Origin: Henningerozyma blattae CBS 6284
Lineage: Eukaryota > Ascomycota > Saccharomycetes > Saccharomycetales > Saccharomycetaceae
NCBI RefSeq assembly: GCF_000315915.1
Contig: NC_020188.1
Location: forward strand, 761,501 to 825,500
DNA: 64,000 bases
Direction: 5' to 3'
Shown piece after piece: positions 1 to 9,844 of the stretch. Below the pieces are notes generated by a model. It did no database searches. It was not told the DNA's origin and saw only the letters and a list, made by a program, of their open reading frames with translations. How positions within the stretch are numbered: position 1 is the stretch's first letter; every line of letters begins with the position of its first letter. The position numbers and the translations under genes are program-made.

Positions 1-1659
1 TTAGAATTAATAAAAAAAACTCAAGGAAAAAATAATTCATCATCGACATACTATATACCTTACATATTTTATTTTGACCTTGAGATAATATCCTCCTACA
101 AAATTGCTAGAAATACAATCTATGCTTTCTAAATATACCAGTATTTTATTCAATTATTTTACGCTCGTTTACTCCTTGTTACATTTTTATTCTAGTCATC
201 TGTATTTTTTTGCTTTTTAAAAATTCTATAAAACCAGAACATGTCTATCAGTTGGCATACAATTATATCGAATAGAGCTAAATAAACTTACTTAAAATGT
301 TCCAAAATACACATATTAACTAAAATTTATTTTGTAAAAGTGGCTAATATTTTAATTTTGTTTCAAGAGTATTTTGCTATAAATATGTTACTTTGTAGGT
401 ATTATTGATCACACATGGGTATATATATGCAGCTACGTATACACATTCAAAAGTCAACCAAAAATATAAGGAAACAGTGGACCTAACACTAGAGAAGGTA
501 TAAGAAGGTAAAAAGTGTTAAAAATGTAAAATGAAGTAGGCATTGGGTTTTTTTCAATATTCATAAATCGAAAACTTAAATATGAAACATTTTTTCTACG
601 TTCTGTTACTCATTATTTTTCTTAATTAGTAATGCTCTGTTCAAAGACTGCTTATCCTATTTTAGTTTAGCAAACATCCGAAACTTGACAAGTAATGTAT
701 TCAACAAGCAACGTACTACAATTGGAGATATGGTTTAAAATATAAAGGGTTTTGTGAATCACAACATTATCGCATCCTCTTCCTTAAGTGTATGATTCTG
801 ATTATATTAAATCTTCTTCTGTAGCATAGTCATGCTGCCAATTTTTAAATTAGCATTCTACACCATCCACAACAAAACAATAATTTAGTCATCGATCAAA
901 TTCCAGACTATTATTTGGATCATTTGCCAGATTATGTGTGAACAAATTGTTCACAACTTTTTAAGTCGTTTTGTATAAATAGCAATTTTTATGATGTTGG
1001 TTGTTTTTGTTATTAATAAATATGATAACATGTGATGACTTCAAACATATGTAATCCATAAATATTAAAATATCAAGAAAAAAACTTTATTTTTTGATAA
1101 TTGGTATATAAGTCGATATTAGGTTTAGTGTTTTTTCTTCAATGTCTACAATACCCTCATAGAAATTGTTAATTTCGTTACTACAATAAATAATACACTT
1201 TAGGGAAATCTACAATAAAAATTGTGTTTTGATTTTAATATTAGATTTTCCTTTTTCATCAATAAATTTGTAGCATTCCTAGTAATCTTCTCCGCTAAAT
1301 TTACTACATTAAAGATACAGGTAATAACAAATCGGTTAGCTAATAGAAGGGTAAAGCCTTAAAAAGAAATGAATTATAGAGAGAAATTTTTTGAGAAACA
1401 AAGATCACGTATCTGGGATATACAGTTAAAAAAGAGTACATAATTAATTATGAAGAAGCATTCGCTATCTCAAAACATAAAAGATTTGGAGCCAATAATC
1501 TTGAAAGTATAATTCCATGCTTGGTAAAAAAGAAGATAATAATAATAAATAATAGAAAATAAAGGATATTGAAAAAAAAGTAAACCTGGTAAGAATGTTG
1601 AAAGTATGAAAGAATCAAGAGTAATTTTTCGTTGAAAATTTTCCTTGTAATTTCTTCGA
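1..1659. other. AT-rich intergenic region, no gene seen
   Basis: No open reading frame of convincing length, tRNA or repeat was recognised. The DNA is strongly AT-rich with short A and T runs. It lies 3' of the first agglutinin gene, which is on the minus strand, so the end nearest that gene should hold its transcription terminator. A clear poly(A) signal could not be singled out. Confidence 0.5.
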
Positions 1660-3816
1660 TTAAAAAGAAATAAATGAAATAAATGTAAATACTAAAGCCA
1701 ATATATTATTTTTAATAGAAATATGGCAACCTAGTCCCTGGTATTCTTGAAGAGGAATTGTTGAAACTGTTACTATTGACGATGATGTAATTGGTATCAT
1801 ATTATTGACATTCAATAATAAACTTGGTATTTTAGATTTCGAAAGTGAAGAAACTGTTGAAGTAATCCTCATTGTTTCAGTTTGTTGAGTAGTTATTTCA
1901 ATATCACTCGAAGAAGATTGATAACTTTCAATATAAGTCGTTTTGGTAGAGATTCTACTATTCGTAACAAAAGTTGTCTTGGAAACTATTATATCAATAG
2001 TTTGAGATGAACTTGAACTGGGTTTATCTGACGAAGAAAAAGTGCTTACTGTAGAAACTACTGGAGATATGGTAGTAGCCGGTGGTCTGTATAAATTAGT
2101 TTCAGAAGCAGTTGTAATTGATGAAGTAGTTGTCAATATATTTGCTTCAGGTATACTGGAAATGGAGGTAGTAAACATAGAACGAGAAGAGAGTGAAGAT
2201 TTTGAAAAACTAACGGTCCCTTTTGATGACGAAGATTCGATACATGTAATAATAGTGCTAGTTACATTATTAAATGTTGTAATAATGGTCGTATACTTGG
2301 ACTCTGGGAGACTTGAGCTTGGAATACTGATACTTTTTGAAGAATTAGAAGATAAAGTGTTACTTATTGAATTTGCTAAGCCTGGAGTTTCGACAAAGTA
2401 GGTAGTAGCAGTGGTAGGTATCCCATCCGACCCAGTGAATGTGGTAACGCCAGTAGAGTAAGTACTGGTATAGTGACCGGTCCAGCCAGTGGTAGTGGTA
2501 GTTACGGTATTAACGTTTGGAGTTTCGACAAAGTATGTGGTAGCAGTGGTGGGTATCCCATCCGACCCAGTGAATGTGGTAACGCCAGTAGAGTAAGTAC
2601 TGGTATAGTGACCGGTCCAGCCAGTGGTAGTGGTAGTTACGGTATTAACGTTTGGAGTTTCGACAAAGTATGTGGTAGCAGTGGTGGGTATCCCATCCGA
2701 CCCAGTGAATGTGGTAACGCCAGTAGAGTAAGTACTGGTATAGTGACCGGTCCAACCAGTGGTAGTGGTAGAAGTAATATCAACAGTAGGTGTAGCACTA
2801 CTGAAATCAAGTGTACTACCTGAGCCGGTAGCAAAATTTATACCCTGGTATATGACGAAACGTTTTGTTGTTGATGTTTCAATCGAATAAGTACTACTTG
2901 CAACGGTATCAACACAAGTGTAATCCATTGTAATATCATGATCAATTGTATTCACACCTTTTTTTACGCTTTGAAGGGCATTTATCCATAACATATGTTC
3001 AGGATCAGCATTAGCAACATTAATCATTAAATTACTCCCATAACAAACGACATCAATAGCATTAGATTCCCCTTCTGAGGTGGGGAACCACCAATCGTTA
3101 AAGTCTTTAGCTAATCGAGCTTGAGCTGATTGACAGTCTAATTGAAAGTCTTCGCCATTAATATCATAGTTGATTACTATCGAACCTTCAGAAATAGCAC
3201 CATTCTTACATTGCATTGCTAAATAATAACTTTCCACGCTATCATATGAAGTTGAACGACCAACTGCGTATAGCAAATCTGTTAATTCAGTAGCATCAAA
3301 GGTAACATCAGCAGATAAATCATCAAATTGAAAGTTCATTTTACCACTTTTAAAATATTTAGCATTTTCAAATTCATATTGATATAAAGAATCACCATTA
3401 CTAAAACTAATTGAAAATTCAATAGACCCTGAAACAGAAGAATAGGAAGATAGGTCTGAAGCGACAGTGCATGATAAAATAGTATCTTTAAATTTATAAG
3501 CAGCTTGCTGAGATGCATGGCATTTGAAAGCAGCTGTGCCATCTTTAAGGAAAACAGTCAAATAGTCAGCATCATTTTCAAATTTAATACGGTAAACATG
3601 AGGCAGATCTATGGTAAATATATCTCCCTTGGATAAAGCAGAAGGATCAGACACAGAAAAATCGAAAGATGTTTGCCATCCTTCTTGAGGGAGTTTCGAT
3701 GCAGTTTCTGGTACAATGGCTAAATTTGAAAAAGAAAGCTTTTGTGTAATATCTGATGCAGATGTTACACTAATAGTGTAACACCATATAAATAGAGTAA
3801 TGATTTTAGTTAACAT
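1660..3816 (-). CDS. SAG1: alpha-agglutinin-like GPI-anchored mating adhesin with flocculin-like repeats
   Basis: 718 residues (S. cerevisiae Sag1 is about 650). Residues 1-20 are a hydrophobic signal peptide. Residues about 21-330 match the Ig-like agglutinin domain of Sag1, including the motifs FSNL, MPHVYRIKF-like LPHVYRIKF, QQAAY, ENAKYFKSG, DFNDWWFP and CFGSNL-like CYGSNL. Three 45-residue Ser/Thr-rich units beginning GWTGHYTSTYS follow (about residues 352-482), then a Ser/Thr-rich stalk. The last 15 residues are hydrophobic (ILALVFTFISF), as expected for a GPI-attachment signal. In the family the protein sits on alpha cells and binds a-agglutinin during mating. In S. cerevisiae SAG1 neighbours APL1, and the same linkage is seen here. 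A probable alpha-specific operator lies about 400 bp upstream. Confidence 0.9.
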   Translation of the reverse strand: MLTKIITLFIWCYTISVTSASDITQKLSFSNLAIVPETASKLPQEGWQTSFDFSVSDPSALSKGDIFTIDLPHVYRIKFENDADYLTVFLKDGTAAFKCHASQQAAYKFKDTILSCTVASDLSSYSSVSGSIEFSISFSNGDSLYQYEFENAKYFKSGKMNFQFDDLSADVTFDATELTDLLYAVGRSTSYDSVESYYLAMQCKNGAISEGSIVINYDINGEDFQLDCQSAQARLAKDFNDWWFPTSEGESNAIDVVCYGSNLMINVANADPEHMLWINALQSVKKGVNTIDHDITMDYTCVDTVASSTYSIETSTTKRFVIYQGINFATGSGSTLDFSSATPTVDITSTTTTGWTGHYTSTYSTGVTTFTGSDGIPTTATTYFVETPNVNTVTTTTTGWTGHYTSTYSTGVTTFTGSDGIPTTATTYFVETPNVNTVTTTTTGWTGHYTSTYSTGVTTFTGSDGIPTTATTYFVETPGLANSISNTLSSNSSKSISIPSSSLPESKYTTIITTFNNVTSTIITCIESSSSKGTVSFSKSSLSSRSMFTTSISSIPEANILTTTSSITTASETNLYRPPATTISPVVSTVSTFSSSDKPSSSSSQTIDIIVSKTTFVTNSRISTKTTYIESYQSSSSDIEITTQQTETMRITSTVSSLSKSKIPSLLLNVNNMIPITSSSIVTVSTIPLQEYQGLGCHISIKNNILALVFTFISFISF
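2383..2771 (-). repeat. 135-bp coding tandem repeat, three copies (flocculin-like)
   Basis: The repeat starts at 2383, 2518 and 2653, an exact period of 135 bp, and the copies differ at only a few bases. Each encodes a 45-residue unit containing GWTGHYTSTYS, TTFTGSDG and YFVETP. This resembles the PWTGTFTSTS-type unit of FLO-family flocculins. The number of copies probably varies between strains by slippage or unequal exchange (inference). Confidence 0.9.
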
Positions 3817-5163
3817 TATTTTGCTTGATTATGTTTGTCATATCTTCAAAACCATTTAAAAAATAAGGAAAAGGCAATGAGCTATCACATAATTATCTTA
3901 AAAGTTGTTCGAATTATATATAAACGAAAAGTCAGGAATTCTATATTACAATTGTGAGTAACTCATAGCAATATGTGGTTTGCCCTTGGACACAATCTTA
4001 TGAACCTTAATCTAAAACTTGAGGTTTCATTTTACAACATTTTACAAGTCAATTGGTTTTAGATTCTGACACATTTAGAAAATCAGAAATTTTCCAATGA
4101 TAATATAATAAAATCTCTGATGATATTAATTTTATTAACGGTTAATTGTATTAACCGTTTTAGTTTGATCTACAAAGAATTTTTAAAATTTCACATATAC
4201 GTCTTTAAAAATATTCGCCTTCCCAATTAGGCCGCCAATGAAATTAAGCGCGATCTCAACAAACTATATAACTGAAAACCACAAAAAGTATATCACAGAT
4301 GACTATATTTATTTACAAGTAACTGTAGTAAATAGTTTAGGAGATGCTATATGTAGTTAACTCATTGCCTATAATGCTAACTAATTATATGTAAAAGCTA
4401 TTTATCTAGGACAAAAATAAGCCTTGATTGATATCATTTTGCAAGGAATTATTCCTAGATTATACCTAAAGGTATAATTCGCCTAATAACTATAATTATA
4501 AATTGCCATTTTTAATACAACTTACTTTATTACGAAACTCTTTTGAAACTTACAAATAGTGTATCATCACAGTAACCACAACTCCTGTTTGGTGGTAAAA
4601 CGAATGTTTAAGGAGAGATTCACGAATTGTAAAGAAAAATAACGTGAATAATGAATTAATTGTTTGTTATATTGATATTATTTTTCCTCAAATGGCTATG
4701 TTAACCGTGATGCTAATTCAAAAAAAATAGGCAAATGTGGGGCAATGTTTATAACTATTGAATAATAGTTTAATGAAAATTCTCCACCAAGAATGACTGT
4801 AGCTTCTTTATCTTATTAAATTTTCTTATATTTCTTTATGTTTTACTCTTGAATTTTCTAGCTTTGCTAGTTGAACTTATTACTGCACATCTCTAACAAA
4901 TCCTAACAAGAAAATGGAAATATCAACTATCCTTGGTGTTATTTATATCTACTTTATTGTTGGGCCGTAATTTATTTTACAATGTAATTTAAGGTATAGT
5001 TTTTAATTGTTAAGCTATATTTTTTTTTACTATTACAAAATTTTTTCTGTTAAAATGGTAATATATAAAATATAGAATAGCGAGTAATCTACTACAGAGT
5101 ATTGTTTTTCTTCACTAAGAGGTAAACAGATATCCTTTAAATGGCCATGATTACGGCATAAAT
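3817..5163. other. intergenic region between the two agglutinin genes
   Basis: Promoter of the downstream agglutinin copy (minus strand) and 3' flank of the upstream copy. Apart from the Mcm1/alpha1-like element at 4218-4245 nothing specific was recognised. There is no long open frame that could be a missing 3' part of the second agglutinin gene. Confidence 0.5.
4218..4245 (+). promoter_or_regulatory. probable Mcm1/alpha1 (P'Q) alpha-specific operator
   Basis: The P-box-like core CCCAATTAGG is followed, after TTAG plus 5 bp, by CAATGAAA, matching the remembered layout of alpha-specific P'Q elements (TTTCCTAATTAG, 5 bp, CAATG). It lies about 400 bp upstream of the agglutinin start at 3816. 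In S. cerevisiae such elements bind Mcm1 with Mat-alpha1 and restrict SAG1 to alpha cells. Confidence 0.65.
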
Positions 5164-6636
5164 TTACAATTCATCGTTCTCTTTATAAAGTGAAGTAAAA
5201 GTTGAATATGTATTAGTATAAGATCCAGTCCATCCACGATATTTTGTCAAGGTAATTGTACCAGGTTGAATACCAACATAAAAAATATGCTCTTCTATGG
5301 TAATACTTTGTAAACTCACTAGATATGTAATTTGTGTAGAATATGTTTCTATTTTCCTGCCAGTCCAATAGCTAAATATTGTAGAAAAAATGGTTAGCGT
5401 TCCAGATCGAGTATCTTGTGAAAGTGCATCTACAATTTTTATTTTAGAAGATTCCGATGAAGCTTTAGTATTCTCTGGATATAATGATATAAAAGGTACA
5501 GAGAGCGTTGAACTTGCCAAATATAAATTAGATTGTAGTTCAATGCTTGATGTGGATGGATCTGTAAATGTAGTCTTTAAGTAAGAAGGGGTGTTGACAA
5601 TTGATGAAGTTGGAGTTTCTGCTATTGGTATGGACTCGAAAGTTATTGTAGCAAAGTTTATTCCTTGATAGATTGAAAAGCTTTTAATAGTTTCTAGTTC
5701 GGTAGAAAATGTGTAATCCAAAATTGTATTAACACAAGTATAACCTATTGAAAGTTCGTGAGAAATTATATTAGATCCTTTTTTAATACTCTGCAATGCA
5801 TTTAGCCACAGCATATAGTCGGGTTTAGCCTTTTCAATATGGACCATTAGGTTACTACCAAAGCAAACCACATCTGGCGAAACAAAATCACCATTAGAAT
5901 TTGGAAACCACCAATCATTAAAACTATTTCCTAATTGTATTTGTATGGAGTCGCAGTCAAGATCATAACCATCTCCACTACTGTCAAAATTAAGTACTAA
6001 GCTTCCTTCAGAAATATAGCCGTGAGGGCATTGCATTAATAAATAATACGATTCCATCGACCCATATGTTGTGGTGCGTCCAGCACAATAGACTATATCT
6101 GATAATTCGGTGGAATCAAATGATACATCGGCATTCATGTTATGAAATTGAAAATTCATTAGACCACTTTTGAAATATTTGGCATTTTGTAACTCATATT
6201 GATATACAGAGTCACCACTACTAAAACTTATAGAAAATCCAATAGTCCCTTTTACAGAGGAAAGCCCAGATAAATCGTTTAAAGCATTACATGTCAATAT
6301 TGTATTTTCATATTTATAAGCAGCTTGTTGAGAAGGATAGCAACTAAATGCTTCTTTTTCATTTGAAAGCAAAACCTTTAAATAATCATCTGTATCATCG
6401 AATTTAATACGATAGACATGTGGAAATAACAAAAAAAATGTATCTCCTTTCAGGATATTTGAAGGAGTTCCAATTGAAAAATCAAAAGATATAGCCCAGC
6501 CTTGATGAGGAATCTTCTCAGGTGTTTGAGGCTTGATTATAAGATTTGAAAAAAAAACTTCATTTGTAATGTCTTTTGCTACAAACAGAGCAAATAGGCA
6601 AAAATAAAAGAACAATATTTGAATCGATAGGGCCAT
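5164..6636 (-). CDS. second alpha-agglutinin-like protein, short, without GPI tail
   Basis: 490 residues. The N-terminal signal sequence (hydrophobic residues 1-20) and Ig-like adhesion region are clearly paralogous to the neighbouring SAG1 copy, sharing PHVYRIKFD, QQAAYKYENT, NAKYFKSG, FNDWWFPNS and CFGSNLMV. The protein stops inside what looks like the first flocculin-like unit (RGWTGSYTNTYST followed by a short tail ending NDEL). It has no hydrophobic C-terminal GPI signal and no long Ser/Thr stalk. It could be a secreted form, a truncated allele, or a gene decaying after tandem duplication. The reading frame is otherwise intact and a probable alpha-specific operator lies about 500 bp upstream, which argues for retained expression. 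Confidence 0.85.
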   Translation of the reverse strand: MALSIQILFFYFCLFALFVAKDITNEVFFSNLIIKPQTPEKIPHQGWAISFDFSIGTPSNILKGDTFFLLFPHVYRIKFDDTDDYLKVLLSNEKEAFSCYPSQQAAYKYENTILTCNALNDLSGLSSVKGTIGFSISFSSGDSVYQYELQNAKYFKSGLMNFQFHNMNADVSFDSTELSDIVYCAGRTTTYGSMESYYLLMQCPHGYISEGSLVLNFDSSGDGYDLDCDSIQIQLGNSFNDWWFPNSNGDFVSPDVVCFGSNLMVHIEKAKPDYMLWLNALQSIKKGSNIISHELSIGYTCVNTILDYTFSTELETIKSFSIYQGINFATITFESIPIAETPTSSIVNTPSYLKTTFTDPSTSSIELQSNLYLASSTLSVPFISLYPENTKASSESSKIKIVDALSQDTRSGTLTIFSTIFSYWTGRKIETYSTQITYLVSLQSITIEEHIFYVGIQPGTITLTKYRGWTGSYTNTYSTFTSLYKENDEL

Positions 6637-7416
6637 TTCACTTTCAAAAATACTACATATAATTTGGCATATATTAGTTATTTAAAAAAGATAAATCTGC
6701 TTTAAAGTTTTTACATTTTTTTCTAGATAGAATCATTCAGTATGTTGCTTTTTCGATCTGGGCTCTTTTATATAAGACTGCTAAGTACTTTAAAAAATTT
6801 GTATATTAATTAGGATTGGTAAACTTAATTATTAATTTATTAAAACATTATTAAATTAGTACTTGTTCTTTTACAATCTCTCCAGGTTAAGTAAAAGATA
6901 GTCAAGAAAAAGATGAAAAGGTAAGTTTCAATAATGAATGTACCTTTCTTAACAGCCTTAAACAAAGCATTTAAAGGTACGGATGGAAGCACCAAGAATC
7001 ATATCAATGGTATCTATATTCTTAATATTTAAGAATGATTAACCTCGTAATTTAATGTAACTTATTTTAACGTATGGCTATATATTTTTATTGTATTAAT
7101 TTTTGCTGAGATCCTTCTAAAACTAAGCGGGCCGATAACGAATTTCCTAATTAGGCAATGAATGAGCGAAAAAGAGATGACTCAAAATTCACAGGAATAC
7201 CTATTAAACAAAAAGTAGCAAAGGACTGTACCTATTCTGCTTGAAATAGTCATGTAGATTAAAAGCTGTACTACTCTTCAAAAATCAATATGTAAATAAG
7301 TCTCTCGTAAAGCAAATAAATCAATCAGGGGATGAATTTAAAGAAATATCAAATTGAGGTTATAATTTCGTCTATTGATAACTACTTGATGCGCTATAAA
7401 TAAGGGTATAGAAACA
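6637..7416. other. intergenic region between agglutinin copy 2 and APL1
   Basis: Promoter of the second agglutinin gene and 3' flank of APL1. The only specific signal recognised is the Mcm1/alpha1-like element at 7143-7166. Confidence 0.5.
7143..7166 (+). promoter_or_regulatory. probable Mcm1/alpha1 (P'Q) operator of the second agglutinin gene
   Basis: TTTCCTAATTAGG is a near-perfect P' box with full CCTAATTAGG symmetry. Five bases after TTAG comes GAATGAG, a one-mismatch Q-like box at the same spacing as in the element at 4218. It lies about 510 bp upstream of the start at 6636. Having the same arrangement in front of both paralogues supports function. Confidence 0.65.
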
Positions 7417-9540
7417 TTATTTGTTTTTCCCAAGACCTGTTCTTACGGATAGCCTTCTTATTAATTTACTTGGATTTCTCGACAATTTGGAAGGACTCCT
7501 TGAACTTAATTTCATTTTGCCTCTTAAGTGATTGACAGTCTCAGCAGGACTGTTGTAGTTCTGGACGCTTGATTGCCTTACAGGGCTCGAAGAACTGTCT
7601 CTATTAATGTCTGAGAAAGACCTATTCGGTGTGAATCGTTCATGATTATAAGTACTTGAAGAATCTTCTATAACTTCCAGTTGTCTTCTAGAAGCATTAA
7701 GAGCAGGGCTTTTTGGTAAATATTTGGACTTATTTAATCTAAATATTTGAGAGACGGGTTTCAAATAAATTGAGGATATTGATCCAATATCTAATTCTAA
7801 TTCTTCTAAAATTTGGGAATCGAGTTTCGTATCTAATTCAATCAAGGGTAACTCCCCATCCACAATTTCTTTCACGGTTTCATTGGAAACCGAATTATCA
7901 TTCTGTACCATTGAGAGCAATCTCCAGTACATGAAAGCTCGACTTCTTAGATCGGCATTGTTAATTTCTTCTGTACATATAGTTAAAATTCCAATACAAA
8001 TCTTCTCTGTTTCTTTTGAGGGGGATCTTACAAAAAACTTGACACTAGAATTCAATATAGAGAATTGAACATCAAGAGATTCATCCTTGATTTTTGATGA
8101 AAAAACAGAAAAATTATCCAGATAATTGGGTAATAAGTTATAGTACCTTGTAATTATCCAAATCATGGCATTTTTTGATTCTGCTTCTTGAACTGAATTA
8201 GAATAATGAATCAAGTTAGGGATCACATCGGTAAATCTTTCTGGATATTTCCTTAGAATATTTCTGAATACAGATATAATTTCTTCTACAACATAATCTA
8301 CTCCAAATTCTAGTAAATTTAATAAAATATCAACGGAATCATCGACTGAGTCATCCCCTAGTTTTACAGCTAAGTTTCCAATAGCTCTAATAGTTTTCCT
8401 TGACATTTGTGTATCAATATCTGTTGCATATTGAGAAAGTTCGTTTAAAATAATTGGAAGATTGTCTTTATTTGCTAATAAGTATAGACATTCGAGTTTT
8501 GTATCTTTAATGTAAATCGGATCATGGTAATCAATGAAGAAGTATGCAACATCGATGTGTAACAACGAATCTTCTCGACTTAATAGTAAAAGAATTACAT
8601 TACGAAGAACTAAGAATTGTAATTCAGGTGGTTTGTCTAACAATGATATAACAGAATTTGAGCATTTATGCACAATACTTTCATTAATGTGATCAACATA
8701 ATTTAAGAGATATGCAATAAATTTCATTGCATTCAATGCAACAGATGAATTTACGTGTTGCAGCTGAGGTAAAGTCATTTCAATCATTTTTAATGCCTCG
8801 CTATGCGTTTGTGGAACTGCTGATATTGGTAAGTGCTCTAAAGCATATACTGTATCCCATTCATTTAATTTAGATAAGATGGAAAGTATATTAAATACTA
8901 TATTAGATTTTAAACATAAAAATTGCATATCATTATTCTTTTCATGTATTGTGTACAAAGTCTTTAAACAAGCCGCTTGAACTGCCGGTCTACTATTAGG
9001 ATTATCCAATATATCTAGCAAACGCTCTAAAAATGGGAATATTTGGTTATGTTCGATATCATCCAATTGAATCAAGGAAAATATAGCTGTTTTAGTTACG
9101 TTTGATGATTGTGATTTACGATTGATAGCATCGCTGGTGAATTGAAAAACTTCATTATAAAATTCAGAAGTTGGTACAGATATCAGTGTATTTAATGCTT
9201 GGAGCTGTAGTTTTTCATTTTTGCTATTTAAATCTTTTAAAATCAAGGGTAGGGCTTCTTTGGCACTTTTAGGTTTTAGTGGGCCTAGGCATCTAATATA
9301 TTCATGGCATATCTCTCTAACTTCCATATCATCTTCTATCTTCCAATAATTAATTATATCAGGAAACATATGAACCATCTCATTATAGTTACCTAAAGTT
9401 AAATTAGCAATTATCTTTTTCAGAGCATTTTTTCTCTTCAAAGCGCTATTTTTGGATTTCTTAACATCAAAGCCTTGTAAATCATTTTTAAGCTCACTTG
9501 CTTTATATCTAGCAAAAATTCTTTGATCCATAATTATCAA
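7417..9540 (-). CDS. APL1: AP-2 adaptor complex beta-type large subunit
   Basis: 707 residues, about the usual Apl1 length (700). The protein is an all-helical adaptin N-terminal (armadillo/HEAT) solenoid. Strong matches to Apl1 include RIFARYKASEL near the start, NALKKIIANLTLGNY, CHEYIRCLG, QLQHVNSSV, LDKPPELQFLVLRNV, DPIYIKDTKLECLYLLANK, LLEFGVDYVVEEI and KNAMIWIITRYY. These separate it from the AP-1 paralogue Apl2. The basic C-terminus with SPSKLSRNPSKL is also shared. It should act in clathrin-linked endocytic cargo sorting at the plasma membrane. The start could be the first Met or the Met four residues later (MDQRIFARY), which corresponds better to the S. cerevisiae N-terminus. Adjacency to SAG1 matches YJR004C-YJR005W. 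Confidence 0.95.
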   Translation of the reverse strand: MIIMDQRIFARYKASELKNDLQGFDVKKSKNSALKRKNALKKIIANLTLGNYNEMVHMFPDIINYWKIEDDMEVREICHEYIRCLGPLKPKSAKEALPLILKDLNSKNEKLQLQALNTLISVPTSEFYNEVFQFTSDAINRKSQSSNVTKTAIFSLIQLDDIEHNQIFPFLERLLDILDNPNSRPAVQAACLKTLYTIHEKNNDMQFLCLKSNIVFNILSILSKLNEWDTVYALEHLPISAVPQTHSEALKMIEMTLPQLQHVNSSVALNAMKFIAYLLNYVDHINESIVHKCSNSVISLLDKPPELQFLVLRNVILLLLSREDSLLHIDVAYFFIDYHDPIYIKDTKLECLYLLANKDNLPIILNELSQYATDIDTQMSRKTIRAIGNLAVKLGDDSVDDSVDILLNLLEFGVDYVVEEIISVFRNILRKYPERFTDVIPNLIHYSNSVQEAESKNAMIWIITRYYNLLPNYLDNFSVFSSKIKDESLDVQFSILNSSVKFFVRSPSKETEKICIGILTICTEEINNADLRSRAFMYWRLLSMVQNDNSVSNETVKEIVDGELPLIELDTKLDSQILEELELDIGSISSIYLKPVSQIFRLNKSKYLPKSPALNASRRQLEVIEDSSSTYNHERFTPNRSFSDINRDSSSSPVRQSSVQNYNSPAETVNHLRGKMKLSSRSPSKLSRNPSKLIRRLSVRTGLGKNK

Positions 9541-9844
9541 TTATCTTTAGTAATTCTAAACTATTATGGTTATTACTATATTATTGTTGAAATATTTTGG
9601 CAATTCTAAATTATCCATATATTGGTTATTATGTAGATCGGAATTTCATCAAATTTCCTAATAAGCTATTCGTTTGAAGAGAAAAATTGTATGCGACGCG
9701 TAATGGTAGATACTAGCGGATTCCTTTTTCAATAGAATTCAATCGAAGTTCTAAAAAATATTCTTTTTTAGGCATTATCTATAAAAAATGTTATATACTC
9801 TTATAAGTAATCTATATGTTCATTAACGATTATTTGAAATAGAA
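9541..9844. other. APL1 promoter and SSK1 3' flank
   Basis: About 300 bp between two minus-strand genes. No specific element was recognised beyond general AT richness. Confidence 0.4.
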
